From Opitutaceae bacterium (GTDB lineage: Bacteria; Verrucomicrobiota; Verrucomicrobiia; Opitutales; Opitutaceae): a DNA stretch of 7,837 nt. A program made the translations under genes and the position numbers. The stretch is from the NCBI GenBank assembly GCA_029979145.1, contig JAPOIC010000089.1, positions 1 through 7,837 on the forward strand, written 5' to 3'. This document shows, one piece after another, positions 1-7,280 of the stretch; the stretch's first letter is position 1; the number at the start of each line of letters is the position of its first letter. The notes under the pieces are model-generated. The model searched no databases and had not been told where the DNA came from. It was given only the letters and a program-made list of their open reading frames with translations.

Positions 1-431
1 AAACCCCAGCGATCGACGTCAACTCCAAGATGCAGTCCGAGGACCGCCGCATCCCGCTCCAGAACATGATCTACATCGCCGACGGCCCGAGCGACATTCC
101 GAGTTTTTCCGTCGTCAAGGGCGGCGGCGGCCGTACCTATGGGGTTTACAATCCCGAGCACAGCGGCGAATTCGCCCAGAACGACCGCCTGCTGCAGTCG
201 GGCCGCATCCACGGCTATGGTCCGGCAGACTACACCGCCAACAGCAGCACCGCCCGCTGGCTGCAGCTGCACATCCACGCCATCTGCGACCGGATCGTTA
301 GCGACCGCGAAACTGCCGTCGCCCAGAAGACGACCCGCCCTCCCCGCCACCTAAATCCGACGCCGGAGGAAGTGGCCGCCCGCCTGCGCGCGAAGCAGCC
401 CAAGCAGTCGAGCTTCCTCGACGGCGAATGA
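1..431 (+). CDS. HAD-superfamily hydrolase, C-terminal part (5' end outside window)
   Basis: The reading frame (codons from base 3) is open from the left edge to the TGA at 429-431, so only about the last 142 residues are present. The segment IYIADGPSDIPSF (about bases 69-104) has the form of HAD motif IV, the acidic loop that holds Mg2+ in phosphatases of this superfamily. The following VVKGGGGRTYGVYNP fits the next strand of the Rossmann-like fold. The catalytic DxDx(T/V) motif I must lie upstream of the window. The tail after about base 330 is basic and proline-rich (PRHLNPTPEEVAARLRAKQPK) and looks like a disordered extension. By family it should be a cytoplasmic phosphatase or related phosphotransfer enzyme; the substrate is unknown. 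It converges on the anti-sigma gene with 18 bases between the two stop codons. HAD membership is fairly sure; the subfamily is not. Confidence 0.8.
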   Translation, partial: TPAIDVNSKMQSEDRRIPLQNMIYIADGPSDIPSFSVVKGGGGRTYGVYNPEHSGEFAQNDRLLQSGRIHGYGPADYTANSSTARWLQLHIHAICDRIVSDRETAVAQKTTRPPRHLNPTPEEVAARLRAKQPKQSSFLDGE

Positions 432-449
432 TCCCGGTCCCGCCCACGT

Positions 450-1190
450 TCAGGCGGTGAGCAACGCCAGCGCGGTTTGCCCCTTCGGGCTGACCACGGC
501 GTAGTCGAAACGGTCGTCCGACCACACGGCCACGGCGGCGCCGTCCTCCGTCAGGGTGGCCGGACTGCGGCCGATGAATCGCCGCGGCAGCGAACCGCGC
601 TCCATCACGTAAAGGTGATACCAAGTGCCATCGCGGTTGAAACACACCTCAATCGCTTCGCGACCCGCAAATGTCACCGTGCGGCATCCGTCCCGCTTCA
701 GGGCGGCCAAATCGATCGGCAACGAACCGGGCAAGGCCGTCTCCGCACGCCCGAGTCGGGCGAGCAAATCCTGCACCAACGCCCCTTGCTCCGCATGATG
801 ATCACCATGGCGGGTGTCATTGACCGTGAAGGCCGCCAGCCGCTGCTGCGCTGCCTCCACGCGGCGCCCTTGCCAAAGATCGCCCAAGGCGAGCACCACG
901 GCCAAGCCGGCGGCAATCCCCGCCCAGGCGGCCATGCGGCTGCGCACCCGGTGGGCGCGGCGGCTTATGCGCACGCCCGCCATGATTTGTTCGCGCAGAT
1001 CGGCCGGGGGTGCGATCTCGCGCAGCTTGGCGGCGACGACCATGTCGAGTGCTTGTTCCCGGCGGAACCACTCGCAGAGGAGCGGATCGTGGCGGGCCTG
1101 CACGAGGGCCGCGCTGAAGGCCGGATCATCCGCATCCAGCCCGCTCGGGCGATAGGCCCGGAGGACAAATTTGGCTTCGTCGTTGTTCAT
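450..1190 (-). CDS. Membrane-anchored anti-sigma factor for the adjacent ECF sigma
   Basis: This 246-residue protein has the usual three-part layout of an ECF anti-sigma factor. The N-terminal cytoplasmic part is about residues 1-85 and includes an acidic/aromatic helical stretch (DPLLCEWFRREQALD). One hydrophobic membrane segment follows at about residues 86-106 (MAAWAGIAAGLAVVLALGDLW). The remaining roughly 140 residues should lie outside the membrane and include a Cys pair around GCRTV and EVCFNRDGTWYHLYV. No HxxxCxxC zinc motif is visible, so it is not a ZAS-type anti-sigma. The ATG at 1190 overlaps the sigma stop codon by four bases (ATGA), and a GAGGAGA at 1201-1207 lies 10 bases upstream, so translation is probably coupled to the sigma gene. 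Its role would be to hold the sigma factor at the membrane until a signal arrives. The frame is intact although the partner's is interrupted. Role inferred from architecture and position. Confidence 0.8.
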   Translation of the reverse strand: MNNDEAKFVLRAYRPSGLDADDPAFSAALVQARHDPLLCEWFRREQALDMVVAAKLREIAPPADLREQIMAGVRISRRAHRVRSRMAAWAGIAAGLAVVLALGDLWQGRRVEAAQQRLAAFTVNDTRHGDHHAEQGALVQDLLARLGRAETALPGSLPIDLAALKRDGCRTVTFAGREAIEVCFNRDGTWYHLYVMERGSLPRRFIGRSPATLTEDGAAVAVWSDDRFDYAVVSPKGQTALALLTA

Positions 1191-1765
1191 GGCGCTTGGT
1201 TCTCCTCGGCGTCGTCAAAAGGCACGATCTTGCGGCCGGACTTCCCGGCTTGGTTCAACTCGGCCCGCAGCTGGGCCTTGCCCCGCGAGAGCCGCGACAT
1301 CACGGTCCCGATCGGCACGTCCAGGGCCTCAGCGATTTCCTGGTAGGAAAGTTCCTCGAGGTAAAAGAGTGTCAGGGGCGCGCGGAACACTTCATCCACG
1401 CCTTGCAGTGCCTCCATCACGGTCATCGCGTCGAGCCGCACCGTCCGGTCGATTTCCTCGGCCGGCACGTCTTGGTCTCCGGGGGGCAGTTCTTCCAGCG
1501 AGGTGGCCCGGGTTTCGCGCCGGCGCACGCGCAGGAATGCGCGGTAAAGCGTGGTGAACAACCAAGCCTTGGCTTTCGCCGCTTCCCGCAGCGCCTGGCC
1601 CTTCGTAGCCCAGATTTAGAACGTCTGCTGCACCAAGTCGCCGGCATCCGCCTGATTGAGGGCCAGGCTCAGGGCAAACCGGTAGAGCGGCGCGTAATGC
1701 GCGTCCACCGCTGACTGAAGGCCCTGTCGTTCATTCCAGTTCTGAGTTGCTCCGACCGGGTTTAT
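1187..1765 (-). pseudogene. ECF-type RNA polymerase sigma-70 factor, interrupted by an in-frame TAA
   Basis: Read through the stop, this frame encodes a roughly 190-residue ECF sigma factor. Region 2 includes VDAHYAPLYRFALSLAL, then DAGDLVQQTF, then a TAA (bases 1618-1616), then IWATKGQAL and KAWLFTTLYRAFLRVRRR. After an acidic linker, region 4 carries LFYLEELSYQEIAEALDVP and IGTVMSRLSRGKAQLR, the helix-turn-helix that reads the -35 element. The stop falls in the core-binding part of region 2, and similarity continues in the same frame on both sides, so this is a point nonsense change rather than a frameshift. Relatives, as I recall them, have a Tyr here, one base from TAA. The longest uninterrupted piece begins at a TTG at 1561 (124 residues) and lacks most of region 2, so it should not recognise a -10 element. 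The start is unclear: no in-frame ATG exists, and the candidates are GTG at 1708 or an ATA at 1765. A sequencing error is the alternative. Confidence 0.75.
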
Positions 1766-1791
1766 TCCCGGAAAGATGAGCCTCCGCAATC

Positions 1792-4152
1792 ATGCTTCTG
1801 TTTCACCTCCCGCCCAACTTGAGCGACGCGGCCAGCCGCAACGCTGTGCCGCTGCGGGTGGAATTGGACCTGACCCAAGCGCCGCCGAAGGCCCTGCTGC
1901 CCGCCTTGGCCCTGTTGCAACGGTGGGCCGGCACAGCGGAGCAACCCAGATTTATCCAACTCAGCCGAGCCCAGCTCCGCGACCTCGTCGCCGCCGTCGC
2001 CGGACAACCGCTATTCGTCGCGCAGGGGCGGGTCGGTCCGTGGGCCCACCCAGAGCTGCTCCAGGAACCCGCCGCCGCCGAGGCCACCACTGCCGCTCCT
2101 CCACCCCGCCGGCGCCCCGCCGCTCCTGACGTTTCCCCGGCCGTGATCGACGGTAGTGAACACTTCCTTGCCGTCACGCTGCCCTCCCGCGAACACCCGG
2201 GCTACGGCTCCATGTTGGAGTTCCTCAAGGGCAACGGCTTCAATCTGGAACCTTCCAACCGCAAATGGTGGCTGCGCGACCGCCACAAGGTCCTGAATCT
2301 GCTCGCCGAGCACGGGCACCGGCTGCGCGAAACGCTCGGGGCGGAGTTTACGTCCAACTTTTCCCAACGCACCGCGCATCTACGCGATTCCGGCGTTCAA
2401 GCCGCCGTGCGGCCGAGCGGAGCCGACTTCGTGCTCGATCTCGACCTTGATGCGGGCGGCGCGCCCGAGTCCGAGATTCGCGCGGCGCTGGCCACCGGGC
2501 GCAGCTACGTCGAACACGGCGGTAAGGTCTATCTCTTCGACCAAGAGCGACTCACCAAGCTCGCCGCCGCTCAGCGCGCCTTGGCGGCCACGCCGCAGGC
2601 CGGAGCCGCCGCGCACACCTCCCTGCGGATATCCCGCGCCCGGGTGCCGGAAGTGCAGGCCGTGTTGGACGAGCTTTCTCCAAACTTTCAGCCCGGAACC
2701 GAATGGAGTGAGCGCAGCCGCGCCTTGCGCGAGCTCACCACCCTGCCCCCGGCCCCAATGCCCGCCGGCTTCGCCGCCCAGCTTCGTCCTTACCAGCGCC
2801 TCGGCGCCGCGTGGCTCTGGTATCTGCACCAGCAAGGCCTCGGCGGCGTCCTGGCCGACGAAATGGGCCTCGGCAAAACCCTGCAGGCGCTCGCGCTGCT
2901 TGCGTCCCTGCCCCGCGACGCCGCCACCACGCGCCTGGTGGTGGCCCCGGCGTCGTTGTTGGAGAACTGGCGGCGCGAGGCGGCGCGCTTCACCCCGGAG
3001 CTAAACGTGCTGGTCCACCACGGCACCCGCCGGCTACGCGACGCGTCCATTTTCGCCGGCCACGACCTGATCATCACCAGCTACGGCACGCTGGCGCGGG
3101 ACAAGAAAGTCTTCGCTGGCGTGGAGTTCACCGCCGCCATCGCCGACGAGGCCCAGCACATCAAGAACCGGCACTCCCAGAATGCCACCGCCCTACGCAG
3201 CCTGCGGGCGCGCACCCGTTTCGTTCTCACCGGCACGCCGCTCGAGAATTCGCTCGACGATCTGCGTTCGCTCTTCGCTTTTCTCATGCCGGGTTTGCTC
3301 GATGTGCTCCCCGCCGGCACCCGCGGCGAGGAACGCGCCTGGCACGACGAACGCCTGCGCCGTCGCACCGCACCCTACATCCTGCGACGCACGAAGCAGT
3401 CCGTCGCCCCCGAGTTACCGGAGAAAATCGAGCAAGTGCTCTGGTGCGAGCCCACTGCTGACCAGGCCGCGCTCTATCGCGAGTGGCAGGAGCGCTCCGA
3501 ACGCGAACTCCTCGATCTCGCCGCCGGCGGCGCCAGCGAGGGACGCCTGCGCTTGGCCACGCTCACGCAGTTGCTCCGTCTGCGCCAGATCTGCTGCGAT
3601 CCGCGGCTGGTCACGCCGGACACTCCCGCGGACGCTTCGGCCAAGCTCGAGGTCCTGCGCGAACTGCTGGCCGAGGCCGTCGACGACGGCCACCGCGTGC
3701 TCGTGTTTTCGCAATTCACTTCACTCCTCGCCTTGTTGCGACCCGAGCTCGACGCGCTCGGCCTGCCGCACTGCTACCTCGACGGCTCGATGTTGGCCCG
3801 CGATCGCCAGCGCGAGGTCGACCGATTTCAGGATTCGCCCGACATTCCGATTTTTCTCCTCTCGCTCAAAGCCGGCGGCACCGGCCTCAACCTCACCGGC
3901 GCCGACACCGTCGTCCACCTTGACCCATGGTGGAACCCTGCGGTCGAAGCCCAAGCCACCGACCGCGCCCACCGCCTCGGCCAGACCCGCACCGTCACCA
4001 GCTACAAGCTCATCTGCAGCGGCACGGTGGAAGAAAAGGTCCTCGCCCTGCAGGACGAAAAGCGCGCCCTCCTCGCCGGCGTATTCGAAGCCAGCGACGC
4101 CGCCAGTGCCAAACTTTCGCTCGACGACCTCAAGGCCTTGCTCGGGAATTGA
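1792..4152 (+). CDS. SNF2-family DEAD/DEAH-box helicase/translocase, stand-alone
   Basis: This complete 786-residue superfamily-2 ATPase carries the SNF2 motifs in order. Motif I (Walker A) is DEMGLGKT at residues 356-363. Motif Ia is VVAPASLLENW. Motif II is DEAQ at 452-455. Motif III is LTGTPLENSLDDL from 479. In the second RecA lobe come HRVLVFSQFTSLL from 634, SLKAGGTGLNLTGAD, HLDPWWNPAVEAQ, and the arginine-finger motif ATDRAHRLGQ ending at 730. It should translocate on double-stranded DNA or remodel protein-DNA or RNA polymerase complexes, in the cytoplasm. The first 330 or so residues are not helicase; they hold a leucine-rich segment, a Pro/Arg/Ala-rich linker near 96-119, and a region around 145-260 with no motif I can name. 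The ATG at 1792 has only a weak, distant GGAAAG upstream, so the exact start is less certain than the frame. No methylase, nuclease or other defence gene adjoins it, so a housekeeping role is the simpler reading. Confidence 0.95.
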   Translation: MLLFHLPPNLSDAASRNAVPLRVELDLTQAPPKALLPALALLQRWAGTAEQPRFIQLSRAQLRDLVAAVAGQPLFVAQGRVGPWAHPELLQEPAAAEATTAAPPPRRRPAAPDVSPAVIDGSEHFLAVTLPSREHPGYGSMLEFLKGNGFNLEPSNRKWWLRDRHKVLNLLAEHGHRLRETLGAEFTSNFSQRTAHLRDSGVQAAVRPSGADFVLDLDLDAGGAPESEIRAALATGRSYVEHGGKVYLFDQERLTKLAAAQRALAATPQAGAAAHTSLRISRARVPEVQAVLDELSPNFQPGTEWSERSRALRELTTLPPAPMPAGFAAQLRPYQRLGAAWLWYLHQQGLGGVLADEMGLGKTLQALALLASLPRDAATTRLVVAPASLLENWRREAARFTPELNVLVHHGTRRLRDASIFAGHDLIITSYGTLARDKKVFAGVEFTAAIADEAQHIKNRHSQNATALRSLRARTRFVLTGTPLENSLDDLRSLFAFLMPGLLDVLPAGTRGEERAWHDERLRRRTAPYILRRTKQSVAPELPEKIEQVLWCEPTADQAALYREWQERSERELLDLAAGGASEGRLRLATLTQLLRLRQICCDPRLVTPDTPADASAKLEVLRELLAEAVDDGHRVLVFSQFTSLLALLRPELDALGLPHCYLDGSMLARDRQREVDRFQDSPDIPIFLLSLKAGGTGLNLTGADTVVHLDPWWNPAVEAQATDRAHRLGQTRTVTSYKLICSGTVEEKVLALQDEKRALLAGVFEASDAASAKLSLDDLKALLGN

Positions 4153-4215
4153 GTCGCTGAAAGCGAACAGCCTCGCATCCCCCGGCGAGATTCATTTGCT
4201 TGACGACACCCTCCC
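4153..4215 (+). terminator. Two small hairpins between helicase and aldolase genes, possible weak terminator
   Basis: Directly after the helicase stop codon, TCGCT (4154-4158) and AGCGA (4162-4166) can pair around a GAA loop. A second stem pairs CTCGC (4172-4176) with GCGAG (4185-4189) around an 8-base loop and is followed by the modestly T-rich ATTCATTT. Neither has a proper U-run. The gap could end helicase transcription partly, or simply be a processed spacer in a two-gene operon. No Shine-Dalgarno sequence is visible before the aldolase ATG. Confidence 0.25.
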
Positions 4216-5028
4216 ATGCGCCCCTCCCTCATCCGCTCCCGCCTTCGACAGAACCAAGCCGTGCGCATTGCGTGCATGTATTATCCGGTGAACATGATGC
4301 CGGCGCACGCCGCGAGGGCCGGTTACGACGCCATCTGGCTCGACTCCGAGCACAACACCTGGGATCGCCGCGAACTGCAGCGAATGATCCAGCAGCATCA
4401 CCTCGCCAACATCGACTGCATCGTGCGCACCGGCAGTCGCAATGCCAACGACCTCTACCGCCTGCTTGAGGACGGTGCCACCGGCCTGATGATTCCGTTC
4501 GTCAATACGCCGGCCGAAGCCGCCGCCCTCGCCGCGGCTTCCAAGTTCCCCCCGCTCGGCCAGCGCGGCTTGGACGGTGCGGGCCTCGACAATAATTTCT
4601 ACCTCGACGGCACCGCCACCTTCCCGGCGGACGCCAACCGCGAGACCTTCCTCATCCTGCAAATCGAAACGCCCGAGGCCGTCGCCAACGTCGACGCGAT
4701 CGCCGCGACCCCCGGCGTGGATGGACTCTTCATCGGTCCCGGTGATTTGTCCCTGCGCCTCGGCACCGGCATCGACTGGACCAACCCCAAACTCCTCGCC
4801 GCCGAGGACAAAGTGGCCGCCGCCGCCGCCAAGCACGGCATCGCCTGGGGCCGCCCCGCCGGCACCGCCGAGCAAATCAAACACGTCTTCGCCAAAGGCG
4901 GACGCCTCATCGCGCACGGCAGCGACTTCGGCGCCGTAATGGTCGGCCTCGCCGGCAGCGGCCAAACCTTCGCCGCCGCCCTCTCCGGCGACCCCGCCGC
5001 CAGCGATAGCGCCGGTTTAAATCCCTAA
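4216..5028 (+). CDS. HpcH/HpaI-family class II aldolase (2-keto-3-deoxy sugar acid or related 2-oxo acid aldolase)
   Basis: This 270-residue protein is the normal length for the HpaI/RhmA/GarL family of metal-dependent aldolases, which cleave 4-hydroxy-2-oxo acids to pyruvate and an aldehyde. The expected active-site residues are visible: His46 in WLDSEHNTW (catalytic base), Arg71 in CIVRTGS (pyruvate carboxylate binding), Glu151 in LILQIETPEAV and Asp177 in GLFIGPGDLSLRLG (both metal ligands). The stretch GATGLMIPFVNTPAEA (from Gly87) is the typical middle strand and loop. By family numbering these match HpaI His45, Arg70, Glu149 and Asp175 closely. No signal peptide is seen, so it is cytoplasmic. 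It lies 63 bases downstream of the helicase gene on the same strand and converges on the TIM-barrel gene. The class is sure; the substrate (deoxy-rhamnonate, deoxy-glucarate or an aromatic-pathway intermediate) cannot be read from the sequence. Confidence 0.92.
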   Translation: MRPSLIRSRLRQNQAVRIACMYYPVNMMPAHAARAGYDAIWLDSEHNTWDRRELQRMIQQHHLANIDCIVRTGSRNANDLYRLLEDGATGLMIPFVNTPAEAAALAAASKFPPLGQRGLDGAGLDNNFYLDGTATFPADANRETFLILQIETPEAVANVDAIAATPGVDGLFIGPGDLSLRLGTGIDWTNPKLLAAEDKVAAAAAKHGIAWGRPAGTAEQIKHVFAKGGRLIAHGSDFGAVMVGLAGSGQTFAAALSGDPAASDSAGLNP

Positions 5029-5102
5029 CCACCAGCCGGGCATGCGTGACCCACGCCCATGCAATCCCCCCGCCACCTTTCCGCTTCTGGCCCGCGGCAA
5101 TT

Positions 5103-5117
5103 TAACGTATTATGTTA
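5103..5117. promoter_or_regulatory. AT-rich 15-base near-palindrome, possible operator
   Basis: TAACGTATTATGTTA is a palindrome about a central T with a single mismatch (G5107 opposite T5113). It sits in the 153-base convergent gap between the aldolase stop (5028) and the TIM-barrel stop (5182), where the flanks are strongly GC-rich. Symmetric TAAC/GTTA ends are the kind of half-sites used by dimeric repressors, but no regulator gene is in the window and the site is not upstream of any gene I can support. No T-run follows it, so it is not a standard intrinsic terminator. The rest of 5029-5181 holds nothing else I recognise. Confidence 0.3.
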
Positions 5118-5181
5118 CAACTCGCTTGCGCCAGATCGGCGGGGGGCAAATCGGAAAATTGCGGATAAATCTTGGGCGGGA

Positions 5182-6699
5182 TCATGGACGGGCGGCGATC
5201 TGGAGTTCGACGCGGATCACGGTGTCCCGACCGGGAGTCTCGATGTCGATCACCTGCGCTTCGTCCTCGAGAATTTCCGCCGGCACCGCGTAACGCCAAA
5301 CGCCCTTGGTCGCATCAACCAGTTCGAGCTTTCGCGCATTCAGGTAGGTGCAGACCGCACCGGATGACGGCACTGGCTCAGCCCACTCGATCGTGAGCAC
5401 ACAGATGCGGCCGGTCTCTGGTTTTGGCCCGGTCTGAATGCGGAAACTGAAACCACCCGGCGAGGGTTGGTCCCACTTCAGGTCAGTCGCCGGCAAGGCG
5501 TTGCCTGGTGGCTCGCCCGGCGCGCGCACGTCATGGTAAGTGATCGCATGAATCCGCTCGCGCGCGGCCACGCGATCGAGCGAACCCAAGGCGCCGAGAA
5601 TCCCATCGAAGTTGCCCGGGCCCCAGAGCTCGTCGAGGCCGTGTCCGGCAGGAAACATGTTGAACAAATAAACCGAGTCCGCGCCGCCGTGCAGGATCGT
5701 GGCGCCAAGCCCGCCCAACAGTCCGGGCGAAATCATGCTCCATGGGCCTTCCGGCGCGGGTTGATAACGCACTTCCGCGCTGACGGCGAAGTGCACCTTC
5801 GTGCCAGCGAGGAGTCGCTTCCACTCGGCGACGGGCACATCGAAATCCACCGTGGCCCAGAACGGCGTGGCAGTAAGCAGATCGATGATCCCTTCGCGCG
5901 CCCAGGCCACACCATCGAGGCCGATGCGCCGGGCCACCTCCGGTCGCGTGGGCACGCGGACGCCCAGATGCACCGGGTGCCCGCGCCGCTCGGCGGACTT
6001 CGTGCATTCGGCGCGCACGCGGCGAATCCAAGCTGTGAGCGCCTTGCCGCCCTCGAGCTCGCGACCCGGCCGGAAGTGCACGACAAAGCGCATCCAATCC
6101 AGCTCGATGCCATCGAGGTCGTAGCGGTTGAGCACCTCGCACACGAACTTGAAGTAGTGCTCCTGCACCTCCGGACGCTCCCAATCGAGCGTGCGGTCCA
6201 TCCAGTATCGGTCGCGGTGCATCGCGCGCAGCTGCCGCGCCGCGCGCTGTTCGCGGAAAAACTGGCTGAGCAACGGGCCGTCCTCGTCCATGCAACCGTG
6301 CACATCGTTCATGCGCACCGTCATCCACGCGCCGACGCCGTTATGCCGGCAACGCGCCATCGCTTCGCGGTGAAAATCCACGCCTTGGTCGGCGAGCCGC
6401 TTCACCGCGTCGAGCCGGTTGCGCGTCGCGGGAATGGACGCCTTCGGCAAATGGCGCAGCACCGGCTGATCGTCCGGCCCGGCCGGATCGTAGCCAGACC
6501 ACTCACATTCCCACACGTCGCTGATGAAATTCGCTTTCATCGCGTTGCCGCAGGACACAAACGCGCCGATGCCGGCCCGGGCGAGGCGGTCGATGTAGGC
6601 GTGGATTTCCGCCGCGCTCATCTGGTCGGGCGTGCGGGCGTAGAAAAAATCCGTGCTGTCTTGGTTAAACAGCGGACCTTTGATGGAGGCGTCAGGCAT
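5182..6699 (-). CDS. TIM-barrel glycoside-hydrolase-like protein, cytoplasmic
   Basis: This frame encodes 505 residues from the ATG at 6699. I chose this start because the open frame upstream of it runs through the end of the neighbouring gene and is Arg/Gly/Pro-rich nonsense. The segment YDLDGIELDWMRF (Glu199, Asp201) is the beta-strand-4-type acidic motif of glycosidase-like barrel families such as the family-10-like hypothetical hydrolases. Earlier strands include GIGAFVSCGNAM (residues 43-54) and GAWMTVRMNDVHGCM (123-137), and later ones HLGVRVPTRPEVARRIG (244-260), IIDLLTATPF (271-280) and GADSVYLFNMFP (339-350). Residues from about 400 look like a C-terminal beta-sandwich. No signal peptide is visible, so it probably acts on an imported sugar or glycoside. 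It is third in a leftward operon, 20 bases after the second cysteine-rich gene, with no Shine-Dalgarno sequence in that spacer. The fold is likely; the activity and exact family are unproven. Confidence 0.8.
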   Translation of the reverse strand: MPDASIKGPLFNQDSTDFFYARTPDQMSAAEIHAYIDRLARAGIGAFVSCGNAMKANFISDVWECEWSGYDPAGPDDQPVLRHLPKASIPATRNRLDAVKRLADQGVDFHREAMARCRHNGVGAWMTVRMNDVHGCMDEDGPLLSQFFREQRAARQLRAMHRDRYWMDRTLDWERPEVQEHYFKFVCEVLNRYDLDGIELDWMRFVVHFRPGRELEGGKALTAWIRRVRAECTKSAERRGHPVHLGVRVPTRPEVARRIGLDGVAWAREGIIDLLTATPFWATVDFDVPVAEWKRLLAGTKVHFAVSAEVRYQPAPEGPWSMISPGLLGGLGATILHGGADSVYLFNMFPAGHGLDELWGPGNFDGILGALGSLDRVAARERIHAITYHDVRAPGEPPGNALPATDLKWDQPSPGGFSFRIQTGPKPETGRICVLTIEWAEPVPSSGAVCTYLNARKLELVDATKGVWRYAVPAEILEDEAQVIDIETPGRDTVIRVELQIAARP

Positions 6700-6719
6700 G
6701 GTTTGGGGTTGGGGAAACT

Positions 6720-7280
6720 TCAGGGAAGCTTGGCGTCGGGATGGTTGGCCCGGCGGAAACGGTGGAGAGCCTGAGGATCCCGCGGCCAATCCGTCCGCCA
6801 CCGCACGTCGTGCTCGCCGGCGACCCCGCCCACGGGATTGGGTTCGTCGGCGGCCTCGGCGGGCCGCATCTCCCACCAGCACTGGCCCTGGTGGTTGTGC
6901 TCATGGTCGATCACAAATCCGCTCTCGGCCAGCATGGGGCCGGTCCAGCCCATGCAGTGGTCGCAGTAATCCGCGTAGTGGTGGATGCCGTTGCGCAATA
7001 GGAAGCCGCGCGACGGGCAATCGTGGAAATCGATTCGGAACACATCGGGACGGTGCGAGATGTGAAAGCCCAGGTCAGGCGATTCCTCATTAAGGGTGTG
7101 GCCCCAATATTTCAGCATGCCGTCAATGCCCTCCGCGTTGATCAGGTCCCGCGCATGCCGCTGGCTGTCGTGATTGATGGCCTCGTTCCAGTAATCGAGC
7201 ACGAGGGCGTGGCCGCCGACGCGGTCCAACCAGCCAAAGGTCCACTCATAGTGACCGCAGAAGTCGTAGCAGCCGATCAT
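6720..7280 (-). CDS. Small cysteine-rich protein B, paralogue of the upstream gene (possible ATC-hydrolase-like family)
   Basis: This protein has 186 residues from the ATG at 7280. That start is fixed by a strong AAGGAGGTG seven bases upstream and by its four-base ATGA overlap with the previous stop; the longer open frame to 7436 is only shadow. Notable residues are Cys4 and Cys8 near the start, Cys88-Pro89, then YCDHC (Cys106, His108, Cys109) and QCWW (Cys134). The Cys88-106-109-134 spacing (18, 3, 25) almost repeats that of the upstream gene (18, 3, 24), and the Tyr-Trp at 58-59 also lines up, so the two are paralogues. The conserved CP and later Cys residues remotely recall the L-2-amino-thiazoline-4-carboxylate hydrolase family, but the usual Gly-Asp before the last Cys is absent (HQGQC). 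Roughly 45 C-terminal residues (140-186) have no counterpart in the paralogue. No membrane segment or signal peptide. Function unknown; metal binding or a Cys-based active site is plausible. Confidence 0.78.
   Translation of the reverse strand: MIGCYDFCGHYEWTFGWLDRVGGHALVLDYWNEAINHDSQRHARDLINAEGIDGMLKYWGHTLNEESPDLGFHISHRPDVFRIDFHDCPSRGFLLRNGIHHYADYCDHCMGWTGPMLAESGFVIDHEHNHQGQCWWEMRPAEAADEPNPVGGVAGEHDVRWRTDWPRDPQALHRFRRANHPDAKLP

Noticed and set aside
440..457. CCGCC / GGCGG hairpin between the HAD and anti-sigma stop codons as a shared terminator
   Set aside because: The stem is only five pairs, there is no T-run on either side, and it overlaps the end of the anti-sigma coding sequence.
477..1346. 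Long plus-strand open frame (289 residues) over the sigma/anti-sigma genes
   Set aside because: It is antisense to the anti-sigma gene, has low-complexity His/Arg/Gly/Ala content and shows no domain. The minus strand carries a membrane segment and typical anti-sigma layout.
1792..4152. SNF2 helicase as part of an anti-phage system such as DISARM
   Set aside because: No methylase, phospholipase-D-like, DUF1998 or nuclease gene is adjacent; both flanks are ordinary regulatory and metabolic genes.
4200..4205. TTGACG resembling a -35 box before the aldolase
   Set aside because: It lies only 10 bases before the ATG with no room for a -10 element.
3182..4291. Long plus-strand open frame (369 residues) over the helicase C-terminus
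   Set aside because: It is a Ser/Pro/Arg/Ala-rich out-of-frame shadow typical of GC-rich DNA; the overlapping frame carries the helicase motifs.
4192..4965. Minus-strand open frame of 257 residues over the aldolase
   Set aside because: It is a Gly/Val/Glu-rich mirror of the aldolase frame, which has all its catalytic residues.
5042..5367. Small plus-strand open frames in and beyond the convergent gap
   Set aside because: They overlap the 3' end of the barrel gene, look low in complexity and have no ribosome binding site.
5467..6774. Plus-strand open frame of 435 residues over the TIM-barrel gene
   Set aside because: It is Arg/His/Ala-rich with no recognisable motif; the opposite strand has barrel strands and an acidic motif.
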